DNA from: Paramecium octaurelia
Lineage: Eukaryota; Ciliophora; Oligohymenophorea; Peniculida; Parameciidae
Assembly (NCBI GenBank): GCA_905182995.1
Contig: CAJJDP010000032.1
Location: 433,221-497,220, forward strand
Direction: 5' to 3'
DNA: 64,000 nt
In this document: positions 12,685 through 22,777 of the stretch, piece after piece
Position numbering within the stretch: the stretch's first letter is position 1
Layout of the letters: each line of letters begins with the position of its first letter
The notes under the pieces: generated by a model
What the model was told of the DNA's origin: nothing
Databases searched by the model: none
Seen by the model: the letters and a program-made list of their open reading frames with translations, nothing else
Translations under genes and position numbers: made by a program

Positions 12685-12796
12685 TTTTAATTATTAAAAA
12701 TTAATATAATAGCATTTATCATTAGTTTTTCACTAATCTGTCTATAAGATGGAAAAAAGAAGACAATTATGTTATCTGATAATTTGTTAATCTTAA

Positions 12797-14882
12797 TCAT
12801 AATTTAGCATGTGGAGATGCTGTTCTGATTGTCTTAATCGTCTTAAAAACTTATTCATGGAATTCTGGCTCATTTAATGGATTGAGATCCTTCGCCCAAT
12901 GATATAATTTCTCATATGGATTACCCTAAGAATCTCCAATGGCTGATCTTACACTATTATCATCATATGCAATAGCCTATAAAATAGAGAACATGTGTAT
13001 ACCTCAACTAAGCCCAAAGCATTGTCTTTCAAGTTAGAAATAAGTTCATCTCTGGTTTCTCTGATCCAAACAAATTGAGGACCACTTAAGACTCCATACT
13101 CAAACAATTATCCCTATTATTCCAAGATCTTATTAAGACCATACAATAGGCATAATTGGGTGAGGGCAGACTTAATATTTGGATCAGTCAACGCATTGAC
13201 TTCTTCAAGGAAGGTTCTATAAGTCCAATAATTAGATTGTGTGTGAGCAATTTCTTATAAGAGAATGCCTAAGTGCTTGTCTGTGGCTTCCTTAAATGTC
13301 AACCCCTTATCACCCATGAGAGTTTGTAACTTTTATCCTGCATTAGCAACATTGAAAGCAACATTGTATCTCAAAGCAGCCAAGACTTTATTGAGATCTC
13401 TGGTACACTCTTTGGAGACCAATGGTTATTTGAGTTCAGTCAAATAATTGAAAATGTCCTCCAAATAATCACAAGTGGTGTTGGGAGCTTTTCCTGATTG
13501 CATGGCTAAGAATGTAAAACATAATTATACCTTTGTTGAGATACATCAACAAGACCTTACCCACAGACAAAGACAAGACTGTGTTATCACCTTCTGCAAC
13601 AACACATGGACTCATCTCAGTGATAAGAGGTGGGATTCCAGAGTAATAGGAATAACCATGTCCACCAGCACATTATCTAACCTTTTCTAAGGCGAAGAAG
13701 CAATTCCATGTATAGTATGCTTTGGAAGCACTTAAGACAACATGAACTTCCTAAGATGAATCAAAGATATACCATCATTTTAGAGAAATCATTCTTTTAT
13801 TTAATTCTAGCAACATTGTCTTATGCCATAGCAAAGACCTTCTTGCTTCCTAACATACATCCATACATTTCAGCAATCAATGGAATCAATTTGTGTTATT
13901 GGAGTTGATAATCAAAGATGGGAATTTCTTGTCCTAAGGAATCTTTGAATTGTTTTCTTTGTAATGAATATCTAATGACAATAGTGAGACCAATTCCTAG
14001 ACATTTCCATACTGAATCCAAGAAATGTTATCTCATCAATTACATGGTAGCATGCCATACTTTGTCATCTCCTGTTTTAGTGAATTGTCCATCATCTGAG
14101 ACATTCACATATTTGCTTAACATATTGACTTTGGGAATTCTAACATTGTCGAATCTCAAATATCCATTATCTTTTGAATTGTATCCAAATTTAGCACCAA
14201 TGTCACCAACCAAAACTCCTGGAAGTGTTTAATGAGTTTTCACGTCTCTTATTTAGACAACAAAATTCTATACTCCACATCTCTTACCATCAATGTACAA
14301 TTAAGCTTAGGTTACAACATGAGTAGCTGTTATGCCCATGTCACTTCCCCACCATTTAGTGGCTTTCAATGAGGGAGTATTAATAATGAAAGATTTTGTT
14401 TATTTATCATATGTGGCTGTTGTTTCGATTCTATTTATATCTGAACCATGTGCTAATTCTGTCTATGAATAACAACCCAGGATCTCCCATCTTGATGCTG
14501 GCTCATAAAATAGCTTCACTTATTCATCTGTACCCAAATTCAATATTGTGGGCATGAACATTTCATAATTCAATGATGACACCAACTATTCAACATAATA
14601 TCATTATCTTACTGCCTCTGGATATATCAAGGTTGCGAACTCTTTGATATCACGCAAGTCGGCCACTTCCAATAACTTCTTCATTTTCCTTGCATATAGT
14701 TCATAGGTTTCGGCTCTTCCGATTCCAATGTCTTTTGGATTATTACGAAGAAGAGGATCAGAACTGCACAGCTTCTAAAATGCCATGAATCTCTTGAATC
14801 TCTCTTCTCCTTCCCAAATGAAGTGGGACAGCTTATTTACATCAAATGATATTTTCTTGCGTGCTATCTCAAGTGCTGACAT
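12797..14882 (-). CDS. Peroxisomal acyl-CoA oxidase
   Basis: About 670-690 aa with small introns (one of 26 bp near 12980). The N-terminus is the acyl-CoA oxidase alpha domain (ARKKISFDVNKLSHFIWEGE). The flavin and substrate region contains LGCYSQTELAHGSDINRIET and ATYD, typical of ACOX enzymes, followed by KWWGSDMG and the QNFVVQIRD strand. The protein ends HAKL-stop: AKL is an accepted variant of the peroxisomal PTS1 signal. The enzyme catalyses the first, H2O2-producing step of peroxisomal fatty-acid beta-oxidation. It starts only 17 bp from the divergent CLEC16A-like gene. Confidence 0.93.
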
Positions 14883-14899
14883 ATTAATAATTTAAATTA
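14883..14899. promoter_or_regulatory. 17-bp divergent spacer between two start codons
   Basis: The ATG of acyl-CoA oxidase (minus, 14882) and that of the CLEC16A-like gene (plus, 14900) are separated by 17 AT-only bases. Both starts are supported by conserved N-terminal sequence continuing directly from the ATG. Core promoter elements of each gene must therefore sit inside the spacer or inside the opposite coding sequence, unless one start is downstream of where I place it. Confidence 0.6.
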
Positions 14900-16996
14900 A
14901 TGTAATACGATAGCCCTTAGGATTTACATAAAGCCCTCATTAATAGCAACGACTCCCAATAAATCACAAATCTTATTTAAAAGCTCTCCAATTTTTATGT
15001 CATTGGAGATCATCAAAATTAAGATATCTTTGAGTAACATCCCTCCCTATTTTAACTAGTTATTTAGCTGAAAATAATATCTTGGCTTTATTCTATGACA
15101 AAATTATCAACTTGTCAACTCAGCAACTCTGCTACATCATTTCCAGATTATCCTTCATTATGTAAGCATCTCCATTATTTAGTTCAAATCTTAAACAACC
15201 ACTCAACATCACTTACTTGCTTAGTAACTCTGTTCTAAATGATTTCGTTATTCATCAATACGATTTTTCTAACTAAGAAATGGTTGATTATTATGTCAAT
15301 TTTTTAAAAATCATAGCCATTAGAATTGATAGAGAAAACATCTTTCTCTATTTTAACTTCCGCTATCCCTCTTTCCCTTTGCTCTGGGAAGCATAAAAAT
15401 TTATCAATTATCCAGATGTCTTAGTAAGCAATACTATTAAAGTCATCATCCTTAGCCTATCAAAATGTATCTCTCTATCATAATTTAGTATTCAATCTAT
15501 CTCAAGACAGCGACACACTAACTTAATCAATCATGGAATAGGAAAATAGAACCATTAAAAAATTAAAAAACTACTTTTCACTAAGTCCATTCTATCTCGC
15601 ATACCTGAAATACGTTCACTAAATTAAATGCATACTCCCCAATCTTGCTAAATCAGAATTCCATAACTCATTAGAAGAGTTGATCATGTTCTTTAGCGAT
15701 ATCCTTAAGTAATGTCCTTTTCTGATCCCACTTTTTGAATAAATAATGCTTCATAGATTAATCTTACCGATCTTGGACTATTTGCTATTAAATAAAAACA
15801 CTGATTTTAAAACTGAATTTAAGTTAGGATTCTACCTTATATATCAAATCATATCTAAATTACCTTTTAATAACATATTAAAATATTTATCATAAGATAA
15901 GATCCCAAAAGATCGTGGACTTGAACTAAAATATAATTACATCCCATCTGCAACTTGGGTTTATGAAACAGAGAATTACTTGTGTGAATTTGAAGATGTC
16001 TTTTTAGAAGAAAACCTTAATCAAAACGTATTCAATGTTTTTGAGAACTAATAAGAAAACAATCTCATACACAATACTTACAAAACTTAGATGCTACATC
16101 TTCTAACAGTACGTTATTATTGCTATTATTTAAGCCACGAGATAACAGTATATTATTACTCTAATTAGCCATTTGGCAAATAATTAAGAATTAATAATAA
16201 CCATGGCCTGCCTAACAAATTATTTAAGTATCAGTTTTTATCTTACATAGTTATTATCCAAACCCTAGAAGCAAATTATGTATTCAAAAAAAGTAATTGA
16301 TTTTATATTTTTATTCTACCTAAATGAAGATACTAATATGCTGTAAGATATTTATTTGGAATATGGAATTTATGTAGCATAATTGAGAGCTAGTATTAGT
16401 TTGGATAAGGCTTATTTATCAGAAGCTGTAATAATAAATTGGGGGATTCTATAAAATTTTGATTTGAATCTCTTCAAGAAATCTTCGTTTACTGTTTCAT
16501 TCAATGATTTACAAAATTGGGAACACGAGAATGAACTATCCCAATTTAAATTTATTTACATATATCTGATTTCGAAATTTTTGGTTACGAATTAAAAATA
16601 AGAGCCCCCAAAGGCACAATATGTACTGAATTAAGAGATATCTCATTTAACAGATGATTAATATTTTCAAATTGACAAAAAACGAACCGTAAAATATCTT
16701 TTTATCATTAGTATCTGATTATAAGTACGGAGTAAGGTTATGTATATTAAACTATCCCATGCTCCAATCCTAATAGAGGTGTTGTTACTTTTAAATACCC
16801 ACTTGCAGGTTTAACCTGTACTTAAGAAAAAGATTACTTATGTTTTGAATAGAGTTCATTGGCAATAAATAAAGCAAAGCCAACAAAAATTTAAATTTCT
16901 AACAATCTCATGAATGAAATAATATCAAAAATAAATGAAGCCAAAGTAGAACTAAAAAAGAGTACTCTTGAACAACTAGAATAATTAATTAAATGA
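14900..16996 (+). CDS. CLEC16A/FPL-domain protein (endosome/autophagy factor)
   Basis: About 670-690 aa. Introns at about 15033 (26 bp) and 15161 (21 bp) restore a continuous FPL domain. It has FYVIGDHQNQDIFDYLAENN, then QQLCYIISRLSFIISNL, then ITYLLSNSVLNDFVIHQYDF and QEMVDYYVNFLKIIAIRID, followed by FPLLWEAQKFINYPDVLVSN. This matches CLEC16A/Ema/GOP-1 step for step; in animals these proteins act in endosome maturation, mitophagy and autophagy. The remaining two thirds is helical and less conserved, ending with a Lys/Glu-rich helix. The start MQYDSPQDLHKAL was chosen because it reads directly into the conserved helix. Confidence 0.88.
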
Positions 16997-17381
16997 ATAA
17001 AATTTAATTTCTACATTTTATGTATAAAGATAAACAAATATAGAAAATGCTGAATATAAAAAGATACTTCATTTATTATTTACTTAATATCGCTAATAAG
17101 ATTAATTAGATAATAAAACTAAAATTTGAAACAATAAATTTTTTAAGATAAACTCAAAAGCAAGGTTCTTAAACATTTTTATATTCTAATCCTTATTACC
17201 TTCGCTTTTGAGTTATTATTACATTTATAATGGAAAAAAAACATCTTTTTTATATAACACTCAAAAAACCTGATTAGAATAAATTTATAATAATAAACTA
17301 GCAAAATTTATAATTCTTGAAACTAAGCTCAGAATCTTAATTAATTACAATAATTTAGTTATGTGAATAATAGAAATAGTA
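16997..17381. other. Convergent 3' intergenic region
   Basis: Lies between the converging ends of the CLEC16A-like gene and the small gene at 17382-17858. AT-rich with no open frame of note. It contains the inverted repeat listed next. Confidence 0.5.
17151..17214. repeat. Inverted repeat / hairpin between convergent genes
   Basis: The arm aactcaaaagcaaggt (17151-17166) is repeated as its reverse complement accttcgcttttgagtt (17198-17214) with one extra base, leaving a loop of about 31 bases. This could fold into a stem of about 16 bp. It may act in transcript end formation for both convergent genes or mark an insertion end. Confidence 0.6.
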
Positions 17382-17858
17382 TCAAAAATAGTTAATACAT
17401 GAATGTCTTTATGAAATATATTTATTGATATTGAAGAGCTTATGAGTTACTTGTGGACTTTAAATTTAGGGCTGGCTTAAGTTAATTATGCTGCATTTAT
17501 ATTTCCTTCTTTTTAATGGTCCTGATGACTTTTTATTGGCTTTATGAGCAACATCTAGTAATGGAGGATATCTCAATGCAGGATAACTTGTTAGAGTCAT
17601 TGGAGATTAGAAACATGAAGTAAGGGTATTTTAGAATGCGGTTTGAGTAGTTTAGGTGCTTATTTATGTTGATTTACTATTTTAGGTAGGTTGGACAGAA
17701 GAAGAAGAACATTTCATAATTTTTGAATCTAGAATGGACTTAATCCTATGGCTCTTGCTCTCAACATGTCTTTTCTCGATCCTTGGTAAGTTGCCAGGTA
17801 TTAAACTATCTAGGTATTCTTGTTCTTCAATGTCCCATCCTAAATTTTTCTTATTCAT
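17382..17858 (-). CDS. Small Ser/Thr/Gln-rich protein, unknown
   Basis: Intronless, 158 aa, beginning MNKKNLGWDIEEQEYLDSLI. After an acidic-amphipathic start it becomes rich in Ser, Thr, Gln and Pro (for example KCSSSSVQPTQNS). It carries a basic patch SSGPLKRRKYKCSI that could be a nuclear localisation signal. No known domain. It starts 22 bp after the Dicer-like stop on the same strand, so the two are closely packed. Composition is typical of ciliate coding sequence and unlike the flanking DNA, which is the main support for it being real. Confidence 0.55.
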
Positions 17859-17879
17859 ATAATTAGTTTAATAATTATA

Positions 17880-19700
17880 TCACTATTCAATAATTTCATT
17901 CATATATTTCTTGTAAAGACTTCCGTAGACTTGGTTCAATCCTTTCCATCCACTGTCAAGAAGAATGGCAGCAGCAACGCTTTCAAATATGTCACCATAT
18001 AGTTTAGGAATCTCATTGATATGAGGTTTCAAGCCCATCCTAATTGTTTGTTCTCCCATAAACTTGTTTCCCAATAATTATTATTTCCAAGTCGATAATA
18101 GTCCTGGATTTAAGATCCAATTTGGATTTCTTTATTGTTTTTCCCTTGCTGCTCGAAAAACGTAAGAGATAACTAGCAATTCAATCGCAGCATCCCCTAA
18201 AAACTCTAATCTATCATATTGTAATGGATTTATAGCTATTTCAAATAATTGCGGATTATTAAATTTATAGTCCTTGATATCGATATGCTGAGTATATTCA
18301 GTAATAGGTTCAAAATCAAAGAGGATGTCTTAATAGAAAGATATGGGAAAGTTTGTTCGTCTCAAAATAATAATATATTCATAGAGACTTTGAGTAACTT
18401 CAAAAGCACCGCCGACAATTGCTTCATAAATATCTGCCTTCTGACTAATTTGCAACTGTTTGTTATCACTCGAAATCATATCATTGACTAAAGGATTTCG
18501 AATTTATTTGAAATGCAAATCCTAATTAATTATATAGTGTTCTAGACCTAATTATTCAAATAATTAGGCTAAAAATGTATTCATTATTAACCGACTTCTT
18601 AAGGATGTCATTTCTCCTTCGTCTAACAATTCGTATTGTTTAAAGATATCTACAGTTACTACATATTTCAAGACAGAATCCCCCAACAGTTCTAGATTTT
18701 CATAATTTCTTTTGAAATTGGATGACGAAGTTACTATAGCTTCTTCAACCACTTGATAATTTAGAATGCTTTCGACTGAGTCTTGATGACTCCAAATCTT
18801 GAATTAGCATATTAATGAGTGAAAGAGAATGCAAATAATATCATACGTTTTGTAATCTAGAGGATATTCTTATAATTATTAGATGGGTATTAATTGAGGT
18901 TACTTTAAGGGTTAGATAGATTTGAGTGATGTGCAATACTCTGAGGGAATGCCTGAGTTGCACTATTCACATTCATTTGTACTAAATGCCATATTTGGAA
19001 CATTCCGATGAAATTAATTGATATGTAATGTATATGCACTAAAAGCGATATATTCATGGAAACTCTAATAATTCTATCTATATGATTGCACATTTCCAGG
19101 AATGAGTTTTTCTAAATGCAATAATTCATGAACATTCATCCCTTCGATCTCATTTAGAGTTACTCCATAATATTATAATGCTTCATCCAAATTCTAAAAT
19201 GCACTTTATTGTACTAATTTCTGGAAATATGTTATTGCCTTGTCGTTGCTGTTTATGATATCATACACTGAAAAGGAAACAAACGGATTTTTTTTATTCA
19301 CATAAATTCGATTAAAATCTGTAAACTCATTTTGAGCTGAATTTGATAGTTTAAATTAATTGAATTCACTCATGTTTTCCCCATACAACAGGATATTATT
19401 TCTGTTTTCATTCTTAATATCAAAATAGGATTCAAAAGGTCTATATTTTTATTGTATATAAGATAGACTATTGGCCTTGTAGCAATCTCCTAATAGGAAG
19501 CAATTGTATAAATAGATCTAATAAAATTCATCTTTAGTAAATTAACAAAGCCGACTTTCAATAAAGTTGATTTTCCAATTGAACATATATTGTAATTTGT
19601 TGCACTTTAAATATCCTGGAGTAATTATGTTGATTTCATATTGATTGTCATCTTTGGTGATTTATATTTTATTCTAATAAGCCAGTATGCGATCATTCAT
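17880..19700 (-). CDS. Dicer-like protein: two RNase III domains, no helicase
   Basis: Intronless, 606 aa. The first RNase III domain (about residues 310-440) has RNYENLELLGDSVLKYVVT and the second half of the active site QKADIYEAIVGGAFE. The second domain (about 470-600) has LQYDRLEFLGDAAIELLVIS and KLYGDIFESVAAAILLDSGW. Each domain keeps the two acidic clusters that bind Mg2+, so both look catalytic. No DEAD/DExH helicase and no clear PAZ or dsRNA-binding domain is present. The N-terminal 300 residues contain a CNKL...C(N/E)xC pattern but no domain I can name. This helicase-less form corresponds to the Dicer-like (Dcl) proteins of Paramecium that make developmental scnRNAs and iesRNAs guiding DNA elimination. 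Which Dcl it is cannot be decided here. Confidence 0.92.
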
Positions 19701-20023
19701 TTTCCTATATGAACTACCTTAATAATAAATAATCTATACTCAATTGATTTGGAATCCTTCCTATGAGTTGATGGTTAAATTAACTTTAAATTTACTTCAT
19801 TTAATAATAAAAATTATTATACTAAAAAATAGATGGTATAAATATAAACAGACATATATATAAAGATAGAATTAAAGTAAATTGGGATATGGATTGGATG
19901 GAATAGGGTGGAATTGGATGGAATATGATGGAATAGGATGGGGATAGAAACTATAAAATCATTATATATATTGAGAAGTACCTTAGCGCAAACATAATGT
20001 TTTGTATTTTTTTATTTGATAAT
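19701..20023. other. Intergenic, 323 bp, upstream of the Dicer-like gene
   Basis: Separates the PADR1/H1-like gene from the Dicer-like gene on the same strand. Apart from the G-rich repeat at 19884-19946 it is plain AT-rich DNA. The first ~180 bp next to the Dicer-like ATG must hold its promoter. Confidence 0.4.
19884..19946 (+). repeat. G-rich GGAT/GGAAT degenerate repeat
   Basis: About 63 bases made of imperfect units GGATGGAAT(A/T)(G/T)G on the plus strand, with four or more runs of two to four G. This stands out sharply from the AT-rich surroundings. It is not the Paramecium telomere repeat (GGGGTT/GGGTTT). The purine-rich strand could form G-quadruplex-like structure. Confidence 0.7.
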
Positions 20024-20763
20024 TCAAAGCTCCCAAGGAGTTCTATCCAAAGATGCTATGGTTTTATTGCAGAACTTAAAATCAGTATCATCTCTATATC
20101 CAACACAGAAATAACTATGATTATGTTTTAATCTATTACGTTCCTGTGGATTAATTGTATTTTGGTCTTCCACCATAACAATGTGGACATCTTGGTATTG
20201 ACCCTAAAACTATTCCATCAGCAATTTTATTCAACAATTCATCTTTGTTTCCAGACATACTCTATAAGTTTTTTCTTAAATTATCCTTTATTTCTTAATT
20301 TGTCTTTGATGACCAATCCTTGATTGCCTTTTAATAAGCTTAATATTAATCTAAGGTGTATGCTGCAAATTTGACTGGAACTTTGGGTTAAGCATCAGCC
20401 TTTGGAGCAACTGGCTTTAACACTTTCTTTTTATCATCCTTCTATTCTTTGACATTTTATTTTTTTGAAACTTATTTTTTGGCGGGAGCAACAGCCTTTG
20501 CTTTTTTAGGCACTACCTTTTTAACAGGAGCTGCCTTAACTACTATATTTTTTTATGGTTTTCTAGAAACAACTTTCTTTTTTGCAGGTACAACCTTTTT
20601 GGTTTCTTTCTTAACTATCTTTTTAGGCACTTTCTTCTAGATCACTTTTGTAGCCTTCTTGACAACTTACTTTTTAACTGCTTTAGAGACTGTCTTGGAG
20701 ACTGCCTTCTTTGTCTTAGCACTTTACCTAGCTAATATAGAATAAGGTTAGAAAAATACCCAT
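20024..20763 (-). CDS. Lys/Ala/Val-rich (histone H1-like) protein with C-terminal PADR1-type zinc domain
   Basis: Predicted 228 aa with a 28-bp intron inside codon 2 and a 25-bp intron near the 3' end, giving an exact codon count. Residues 1-~125 are a basic tail built from Lys, Val, Ala, Thr and Pro, with repeats such as AKTKKAVSKTVSKAVKKQV, resembling linker-histone tails. Residues ~130-228 have a helical part (LRKNLQSMSGNKDELLNKIA), then GSIPRCPHCYGGRPKYN, then GTYFCVGY and FKFCNKTI. This gives a CxxC...C...C set matching PADR1, the zinc-3 fold of PARP1. A chromatin role is likely. No PARP catalytic domain is present, so this is a PADR1 module on its own basic tail. Confidence 0.85.
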
Positions 20764-21566
20764 GTATATCAATTGATAATTTGTAATAATAATTCAAGAT
20801 ATACATCGCATTAATTAAACATTAAATAGATAATCAACAGAATGTGCACAGATTATTAAATTGGCAATTAAATAAACATTAAATATTATACTTTTTTTGA
20901 ACATCTGAAATAATTAATAATGATGTAGCTTCAAATAATTCACTTAAATTTAAAATCAAAGTTTTCAGTTTAGTTTTATTGAATAAATAGAGACAACTTA
21001 TTTAAACTGTGTTTTGCTAGTTTTTGATTTAATTATATTTTAAGATCAAACAAAATCAATTTTGAGAATCACTCGAAATAATTGACAATTACATCATTTT
21101 TCATCAATTATTATTATTAGAATTTTATGCTATTGGTGGATTATTAATAATTTGTATTTAGTTCCTCAACAGGAATTCATAACTTTATTAATACATAATT
21201 AATATTATTACAATTCCTATAAAAGTTTGCAATCTTTAAATGTATTAAATCATTATTTTTACAAATTTAAAGATTTATGATTAGTTTAAGAATTTCTTGC
21301 AGAACAACTAGAGAGCGCATTCATTTTCTACATAATATTCACAATTTATAGATACTTTAAAGAATAATTTAATCATATTCATTTTAGTGATTTATATGAG
21401 GTAATTAAACCTTCTCTTTTGGATCTTTCTTATGTTATTAGAGATTTATGTATATAATATCTAATTCTTATAGAACTGAGTTGCATTCATTAGATGATAA
21501 TAAATAATTAAATCATATTATATAAGAATAATGAATATATAAAGAATTTTATTATTTATTATAATA
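20764..21566. other. Intergenic, about 800 bp
   Basis: Long AT-rich region between two divergent genes. Only short random frames in all six readings under the ciliate code. No RNA gene or repeat recognised. Confidence 0.4.
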
Positions 21567-22735
21567 ATGCAAAAGTTATTACTAATTACATCATTGGTTG
21601 TTTCAATTTTTGCCGAGAACACTAACTACGCCTATACTAACTGGAATACAGTCCAAGGAACTTTGAGTACGAATTCAACTCTTGAGAACTATGAATAAAC
21701 CATATGGTTGGTTTATATTTCAATTGGAGTTCCAGCTCAAGATTTTACAGTCTAAATTGATACCGGCTCTAATATTTTATGGGTTCCTTACACAGATTGT
21801 CCAAGATGTGATATTTCAACTAGATACAATCCTAATGGATAAGAATATTTTTCTCCAAATGGTAGTACTTATTATCAAGCTTACGGAAGTGGAGAATGCA
21901 GTGGATATGTTGCGACAGATATGGTAAGTATATAGGATACAGACATAAACACAACATTTGCTATGATGTTTGCAACGATGGAACAAGGCTTTGCATTCCC
22001 AACAGTTATGGATGGTATTATGGGTATTTCAAACAATCAAACATTCACAAATATCTTTTAAGCTGCTTTCAATGCAGGTTAGATACCAACTGAATTGTAT
22101 GGCTTAATCTTGAACTAGGCTCCTTTACCATCTACTTTGATTTTTGGAGACATTGATCCTAATTTACTTAATTAGATTTAATGGGTTATTCCTAATGATA
22201 TCTATAGATGGAAATTATTTATTAATGCCTTTACTATCAATGGATAAGATTATTCTTCATTGATGGGATCAGTTTAATCAGCAATTTTAGATTCAGGAAC
22301 TACAGAATTACTAGTGACTTAAGACCTTTATAATGTTCTCCTTAAGGATTACTTGATACCTTCAGGTTGTTTCATGAGTGGCAGTATTTATTGTCCTTGC
22401 CAACCAACTGCTGACGCTTTAGCTTACCTCCCAAATATCACAGTTGCATTCAATGTTGTTAATGTGACAATCCCCTTTTTCAATTTATTATAAGGATACT
22501 ATGTAGCAGGTTAATTTAATGTATTATTATATTAGCTACTGGAGATGTTTGCCAAGTCATGATGTCCTACTTGAGTGGTGCTCCATTTATGGTATTTGGT
22601 GATCCAGCATTATTATCCATCATTCCAATATTTAACAAGACTGCAAACGAAATTGGTATCATTGGAGGTGTTCCAAATGGAATTCCAAATGGAGATTATC
22701 CTGGAAATGATGAAATTGATGAAGCAGTAGGATGA
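21567..22735 (+). CDS. Secreted pepsin-family aspartic protease
   Basis: Predicted 380 aa. The signal peptide is MQKLLLITSLVVSIFA. The first catalytic motif is QIDTGSNILWVPY (about residue 70) and the second is AILDSGTTELLVT (about 240), the paired DTGS/DSGT of A1 peptidases. Between them lie IMGIS and IFGDID, typical strands. The last part ends FMVFGDPALLS and an acidic tail. To keep frame after LLQGYYVA a 26-bp intron near 22511 (GTTAAT...TAG) is needed; its GTT start is unusual here, so this junction is the least certain point. Expected in lysosome/phagosome digestion or secretion. No long propeptide is obvious. Confidence 0.9.
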
Positions 22736-22777
22736 AACAAATATATTATCATATATAATTATAAAATAATAACAACA

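Noticed and set aside
19884..19946. Interstitial telomere repeat
   Set aside because: The units are GGATGGAAT-like, not GGGGTT or GGGTTT as at Paramecium telomeres.
20449..20640. Phe/Thr-rich plus-strand reading frame
   Set aside because: It is the complement of the Lys/Ala/Val-rich tail of the PADR1 gene and has no independent support.
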